A stretch of DNA of 64,000 bases from the NCBI GenBank assembly GCA_023388175.1, contig JAEWGT010000003.1:117987-181986 (forward strand), in the 5' to 3' direction. Below the pieces are notes generated by a model that worked only from the letters and a program-made list of their open reading frames with translations, did no database searches and had not been told where the DNA came from. This document shows, piece after piece, positions 60,401 through 64,000 of the stretch (positions are counted from its first letter, which is position 1; every line of letters begins with the position of its first letter). Position numbers and translations under genes: made by a program. Source of the DNA: Pseudomonadota bacterium. Lineage in GTDB: Bacteria > Pseudomonadota > Alphaproteobacteria > Rhizobiales > Devosiaceae.

Positions 60401-60571
60401 GTGCATCGACCGGGCGCATCTGGCAGCCGAGGGAGGGCAGCGCCAGCGCGTCGACCTGTGTCGAGCCTGAGGGAAGGGCGTCGGGGGACAAAGCCGCTTC
60501 CTTGCAACAATAGATAGGGTGCCAGCCCACGGTTTCAAGGTGAGGCGCTGTCGCCGGGATCCGCCTCGATG

Positions 60572-60736
60572 TCAGAATATTTTGGTCAGCAGGGTTCCCG
60601 CGACGGAGACGATTCCCATCGTTGCCAAACCTGCTGCAGCCAGCATGATCCGGGCCCTGTGCGCATGATCGCTGCGCCTGACGACCCTGCGGATCGCCGC
60701 CATGTCGGAATGATTGTTGAGGTCGATATTGGCCAT
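60572..60736 (-). CDS. Small membrane protein
   Basis: This 54-residue protein has a polar, Arg/His-rich N-terminus and one transmembrane helix near the end (LAAAGLATMGIVSVAGTLL). The start at 60736 has GGAGGC five bases upstream; a longer start 20 codons earlier lacks one. No family is recognised. Its transcript probably ends at the hairpin 60354-60400. Confidence 0.55.
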   Translation of the reverse strand: MANIDLNNHSDMAAIRRVVRRSDHAHRARIMLAAAGLATMGIVSVAGTLLTKIF

Positions 60737-60954
60737 TGCTGCCTCCGCACAGAAGCCCGGCATGGAGCCGGTCGGTTCTTGGGCAGCCGCCTTCATCAGG
60801 GCCGTTTCTCACCCTCTCGCGGTGAACGATACGGCGCTATGCCCCGGCCCTGAACTGCAAGTTGGAAACGCGGTTAATTTGTTTCAAATGCCAAACACCC
60901 TCATCTTGTATGGAAGATATTGAAACCGCCCGGCGAACATGCCACAAACGCGCC
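60737..60954. promoter_or_regulatory. Divergent region upstream of uxaC
   Basis: These 218 bases separate the small minus-strand gene and uxaC. The part at 60868-60920 is relatively AT-rich and probably holds the uxaC promoter. I find no convincing operator palindrome. Confidence 0.35.
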
Positions 60955-62373
60955 ATGACCCAGCCAGCTCATCTGCATCCAGATCGCCTGTTTCCCGCCT
61001 CCGAGCCCGCGCAGTCCATTGCGCGCGACCTCTACCCGGCGGTGACGGACCTCCCCATCGTTAGCCCGCACGGCCATACCGATCCGTCATGGTTCGCGGA
61101 TAATGGCCGCTTCGCCAGCCCCACCGCGCTGTTTCTGACGCCGGATCACTATGTGCTGCGCATGCTGAAAAGCCGTAGCATCTCCTATGACGCGCTGGGC
61201 ATTCCGCGTAAGGACGGCAAGCCGGTGGAAGGCGATGGGCGCAAGGCCTGGCGTCTTTTTGCCGAGAACTATTACCTCTTCGCCGGAACGCCGTCGAAAA
61301 CCTGGGTCGACCATTCGCTCCATGCGGTTTTCGGCATCACCGAGGAATTGTCGGGCAAAACCGCCGACGGCATCTATGACGCCATCGATGCAAGGTTGGC
61401 CGCGCCGGACCTGTTGCCGCGCGCCATTCTCGATCGCTTCAATGTCGAGGTGATTGCCACCACAGAATTTGCGCTCGATTCCCTCATCCATCACCAGAAG
61501 ATGGAAGGCGACGGCTATATCGGTCGCGTCCGGACCACCTATCGCCCCGATGACGTGACCGACCCCAGTCGCCCGGCCATCGTCGAAAATCTCAAGAAAT
61601 TCGGCGAGTTGACCGGCGAGGACGTCAGCAAGTGGGACGGCCTCATTAATGCCCACCGCAAGCGCCGCGAATACTTCCGCCGCTTCGGCGCTGTCGCCAC
61701 CGATCATGGCGTTCCCTCGGCCAACACCGCCGACCTGCCGCTGGTAGAAAAGCAGGCCCTGCTCGACAAGATATTGGCGGGCAGGCATGACGCCGCCGAT
61801 GCCGAGCTCTTCCGCGCCCAGATGCTGACCGAGATGGCGCTGCTCTCGGTGGAAGACGGAATGGTCATGCAGATCCATGCCGGATCGCGCCGCAATACCG
61901 ATCCGCTGCTCTTTGCCGAGCGCGGCGCCGATCTGGGCGCCGATATTCCCGGCCCGACCGATTATGTCGGCGGAATGCGGGCGCTGCTTTCGCGCTGCGG
62001 TAACGAGCCCAACCTGCGGCTCATCATGTTCGTGCTCGACGAAACCACCTATGCGCGCGAACTGGCCCCCATGGCCGGTTACTGGCCATCGCTGATGATC
62101 GGGCCGCCCTGGTGGTTCCATGACAGCCCGCAGGGCATCCGCCGCTATCTCGATCAGGTCGTGGAAACCGCCGGCTTCTACAATCTGGCCGGCTTCAACG
62201 ACGATACCAGGGCCCTGTTGTCCATTCCGGCGCGCCACGATGTGTGGCGGCGCGAAGTCTGCGGTTTTCTCGGCCGCTGGGTCGGTGAAAATCGTCTGAG
62301 CCGCGCAAGTGCCGAGGAAATCGCCATTCATCTGAGCTACAAGGCGGCAAAAGACGCCTACAAGATCAAGTAG
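60955..62373 (+). CDS. uxaC: Glucuronate isomerase
   Basis: This 472-residue enzyme converts D-glucuronate to D-fructuronate, or D-galacturonate to D-tagaturonate, the first step of hexuronate breakdown. It belongs to the amidohydrolase-fold uronate isomerase family. Signatures are LHPDRLFPASEPAQSIARDLY, SPHGHTDPSWFADN, a central MEMALLSVEDGMVMQIHAGSRRN-type metal region and IGPPWWFHDSPQGIRRYLD. The ATG at 60955 is preferred by fit to family N-termini, although no strong ribosome site is seen. No other uronate genes adjoin it. Confidence 0.96.
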   Translation: MTQPAHLHPDRLFPASEPAQSIARDLYPAVTDLPIVSPHGHTDPSWFADNGRFASPTALFLTPDHYVLRMLKSRSISYDALGIPRKDGKPVEGDGRKAWRLFAENYYLFAGTPSKTWVDHSLHAVFGITEELSGKTADGIYDAIDARLAAPDLLPRAILDRFNVEVIATTEFALDSLIHHQKMEGDGYIGRVRTTYRPDDVTDPSRPAIVENLKKFGELTGEDVSKWDGLINAHRKRREYFRRFGAVATDHGVPSANTADLPLVEKQALLDKILAGRHDAADAELFRAQMLTEMALLSVEDGMVMQIHAGSRRNTDPLLFAERGADLGADIPGPTDYVGGMRALLSRCGNEPNLRLIMFVLDETTYARELAPMAGYWPSLMIGPPWWFHDSPQGIRRYLDQVVETAGFYNLAGFNDDTRALLSIPARHDVWRREVCGFLGRWVGENRLSRASAEEIAIHLSYKAAKDAYKIK

Positions 62374-62450
62374 GGCGTTTATCGCCCCACTTTCATCACC
62401 TTTGCGCGCCAACCGTCGAATCCTGCCCCGGCTTCTGCTCTAATGGCGCC

Positions 62451-63302
62451 ATGATGAATCAGTCCCCCGTCGAAACGGCGCTGAGCCGCGCCTTGATCCG
62501 CTGGTCGCTGACCAAGTCCACGCCCGTGGCCGAGACACCGCGGAGCTGGATCTTCAAGGTCGAGCAGAATGGCCGCAATTTCGGCGCGCTCAAAATTCTC
62601 AAGCCCGCCGTGGCCGAAGAAGAGGGCAGGGGCGCCCGCCTGCTGCAATATTATTCCGGGGACGGCGCGGCCACGGTATTCGATATCCATGGCGATACCA
62701 TTTTCATGGAGTGGCTCGGCGGTCCCACCCTTGGCGAACCTGCCCGCAACGGCCGCGACGAAGAGGCCACCAACGCCTTTGCCACATTGGTCGCCAATCT
62801 CCATCGGCCCCGTCCCGACTTGCCCGAAGGCCTCCAACCGCTGCGCGAACGTTTCGAGACGCTGTTCAAGGCCGATGTGCGGTCCTGGCCCCATACGGCG
62901 CGTGATCTATATGCTCGCGCTTCCGGCATTGCCTTGAAACTGTTCGACAAGCCCATGCCGGATGTGCCGCTGCACGGCGATCTGCATCACGACAATATTC
63001 TGTCGTCGGACCGCGGCTGGCTGGCCATCGATCCAAAAGGCCTGATCGGCGACCCGCATTACGAGGTCGCCAATGCTTTCCGCAATCCGGCAGGCGCGAC
63101 CAAGCTGGCCGCCGATCCAAGGCGCATCAATGCCATGGCGGACGTTTTTTCCGCGCGGCTCGGGCTCAATCGCAAGCGCATTCTGGGCTTTGCCGCCGCC
63201 CAATCCGGCCTCAGCGCCTGCTGGGACCTTGCTTCGGGCAATTCCATCACCACCGATCTTGCGGTATTACCGCATCTGCTCAGCGCCTACGATCAGGCCT
63301 GA
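62451..63302 (+). CDS. Aminoglycoside phosphotransferase APH(6)-like kinase
   Basis: This is a 283-residue protein of the aminoglycoside/hydroxyurea antibiotic resistance kinase family (PF04655). PLHGDLHHDNIL is the catalytic loop (Asp and Asn) and LAIDPKGLIGDPHYEVAN carries the metal-binding Asp. Known members phosphorylate streptomycin at position 6. Chromosomal copies are common in soil alphaproteobacteria and may act on other metabolites. It lies 77 bases after uxaC with no sign of transfer in composition. Confidence 0.88.
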   Translation: MMNQSPVETALSRALIRWSLTKSTPVAETPRSWIFKVEQNGRNFGALKILKPAVAEEEGRGARLLQYYSGDGAATVFDIHGDTIFMEWLGGPTLGEPARNGRDEEATNAFATLVANLHRPRPDLPEGLQPLRERFETLFKADVRSWPHTARDLYARASGIALKLFDKPMPDVPLHGDLHHDNILSSDRGWLAIDPKGLIGDPHYEVANAFRNPAGATKLAADPRRINAMADVFSARLGLNRKRILGFAAAQSGLSACWDLASGNSITTDLAVLPHLLSAYDQA

Positions 63303-63320
63303 ATCTTGCGGAACCTCCAC

Positions 63321-63824
63321 ATGCCTCATTATTCGCGCCGCGCATTCATTGTCCTGGGCACAGCGTCGCTGCTCTCGGCCTGCGCATCCACCATGCCTCC
63401 GCTCCCTGCGAAACTGTCGGACCGGCCCGAAGACCTGACGCGTGACCAGATTCTCACAGCCATCAATGAAGTGCGCCGGGCCAATGGAGCGCCCGCCTGG
63501 ACCTATAATGCGGCGCTGGAAAGCGCTGCAAGGTCACAGGCCAGGCTGATGGCGCGTCAGGATAAGCTCAGCCACGATCTGGGCGTGACGCTGCGCCAGC
63601 GTGTAACCGAGGCGGGCTATGCTCTGGCGGTGGGTGAGAATTTGGCCAAGGGCTACAAGACCTTGCCCGAAACCATCGATGGCTGGCTGAATTCGCAGGG
63701 CCATCGCAATACATTGCTGTCTCCCCGGTTCAGGGAGTTCGGCTTGGCCTTTGCCCGCACTGGTTCGGGCAAGCTCTACTGGGCGATGATTGCCGGCGGA
63801 CCTTACGAAGCCTGGAGAGTCTGA
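63321..63824 (+). CDS. CAP/SCP-domain lipoprotein
   Basis: This is a 167-residue exported lipoprotein. The N-terminus YSRRAFIVLGTASLLSAC combines a Tat-like twin-arginine motif (SRRxF) with a lipobox Cys, suggesting Tat export followed by lipidation. The CAP domain (about 40-165) has SHDLGVTLRQRV, GENLA and GHRNTLLSPRFREFGLAF, the usual bacterial SCP-like motifs. Function of bacterial CAP proteins is largely unknown. ATG at 63321 is preferred to TTG at 63306. It is 18 bases after the kinase gene. Confidence 0.9.
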   Translation: MPHYSRRAFIVLGTASLLSACASTMPPLPAKLSDRPEDLTRDQILTAINEVRRANGAPAWTYNAALESAARSQARLMARQDKLSHDLGVTLRQRVTEAGYALAVGENLAKGYKTLPETIDGWLNSQGHRNTLLSPRFREFGLAFARTGSGKLYWAMIAGGPYEAWRV

Positions 63825-64000
63825 GCTTCAACAAACTTATCCCCTCACCCCATTTCCTCAGGCACATTGTTCCCACCCCTGCACAGGCTGCGCGGTCGCG
63901 ACGAACAATCGGTGCGGGGGACCGGATGGAGACGGGGTCGCCTGTCTTCCGTTCGCGCGTATGGAGGGCCTTACCCAGCAATGCCGGGGAGACCATGTCG
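63825..64000 (+). other. Downstream leader with possible start of next gene
   Basis: No complete gene lies here. GGGGAGA at 63987-63993 followed by ATGTCG at 63995 could be the ribosome site and first two codons of a gene that continues past the window. An open minus-strand frame (63730-63996) has no ribosome site or recognisable product and is not called. Confidence 0.35.

Noticed and set aside
63730..63996. Minus-strand open frame at the window end
   Set aside because: It overlaps the CAP-lipoprotein 3' end, has no ribosome site and no recognisable product.

Overview
The window looks like chromosomal DNA of a GC-rich alphaproteobacterium of the order Hyphomicrobiales, most likely a Devosia- or Pelagibacterium-like organism. 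This is inferred from the housekeeping block murA - DUF2948 - hisD - UPF0262/LMW-PTP - infA - maf - yacG - tRNA-Phe, from protein flavour, and from frequent ATGA start/stop overlaps and GTG/TTG starts. No database search was possible. I see no insertion sequence, phage, CRISPR array or origin.

Layout. (a) 1-5.1 kb: a xylose-dehydrogenase-like SDR, an OmpA-type lipoprotein, small membrane genes, a CSS-motif/EAL protein and a PRC-barrel protein. (b) 5.1-10.4 kb: an aa3-type cytochrome oxidase cluster with a fused subunit I-III, subunit II, a CtaG-like assembly factor and small membrane proteins, followed at 10.5-13.1 kb by a membrane PQQ-dependent dehydrogenase. (c) 13.2-20.6 kb: tRNA-Thr and the housekeeping block. 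UPF0262 and a low-molecular-weight phosphatase are fused here, and a lone iron-siderophore binding protein with a Fur-box-like palindrome sits between yacG and tRNA-Phe. (d) 20.8-30.3 kb: a signalling island. A chemoreceptor operon is divergent from a diguanylate cyclase, a REC-EAL protein, a REC-degenerate EAL-LuxR regulator and a hybrid histidine kinase, recalling VieSAB and Roc/Sad systems. (e) 30.6-37.3 kb: membrane proteins and a run of exported proteins (two related SH3 proteins flanking an M13 metallopeptidase, an internally duplicated protein, a Pro-rich protein). (f) 37.4-41.1 kb: a compact operon of N-formylglutamate-amidohydrolase-like protein, QEGLA/DUF1704 metalloprotease and glutathione-synthetase-like ATP-grasp ligase, then a stress-type SDR. 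(g) 42.4-50.1 kb: a GntR regulator heading a dipeptide/oligopeptide ABC importer with an M19 dipeptidase. (h) 50.1-58.4 kb: a LacI-controlled sugar module (SMP-30 lactonase, Gfo/Idh dehydrogenase, TIM-barrel isomerase, complete ABC importer) with a well-formed promoter and two operators. (i) 58.5-64 kb: a GAF-GGDEF-EAL protein, uxaC, an APH(6)-like kinase and a CAP-domain lipoprotein.

How the parts fit. Two import systems are each paired with their own regulator and catabolic enzymes: peptides with a dipeptidase, and sugars with oxidation, isomerisation and lactone hydrolysis. Four genes carry GGDEF and/or EAL domains with conserved catalytic motifs and a fifth carries a degenerate EAL domain, so c-di-GMP control is a theme. 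The least explained parts are the amidohydrolase/QEGLA/ATP-grasp operon, the REC-degenerate EAL-LuxR regulator, the UPF0262-phosphatase fusion, and an oxidase subunit I whose K-channel lysine position is glutamine.
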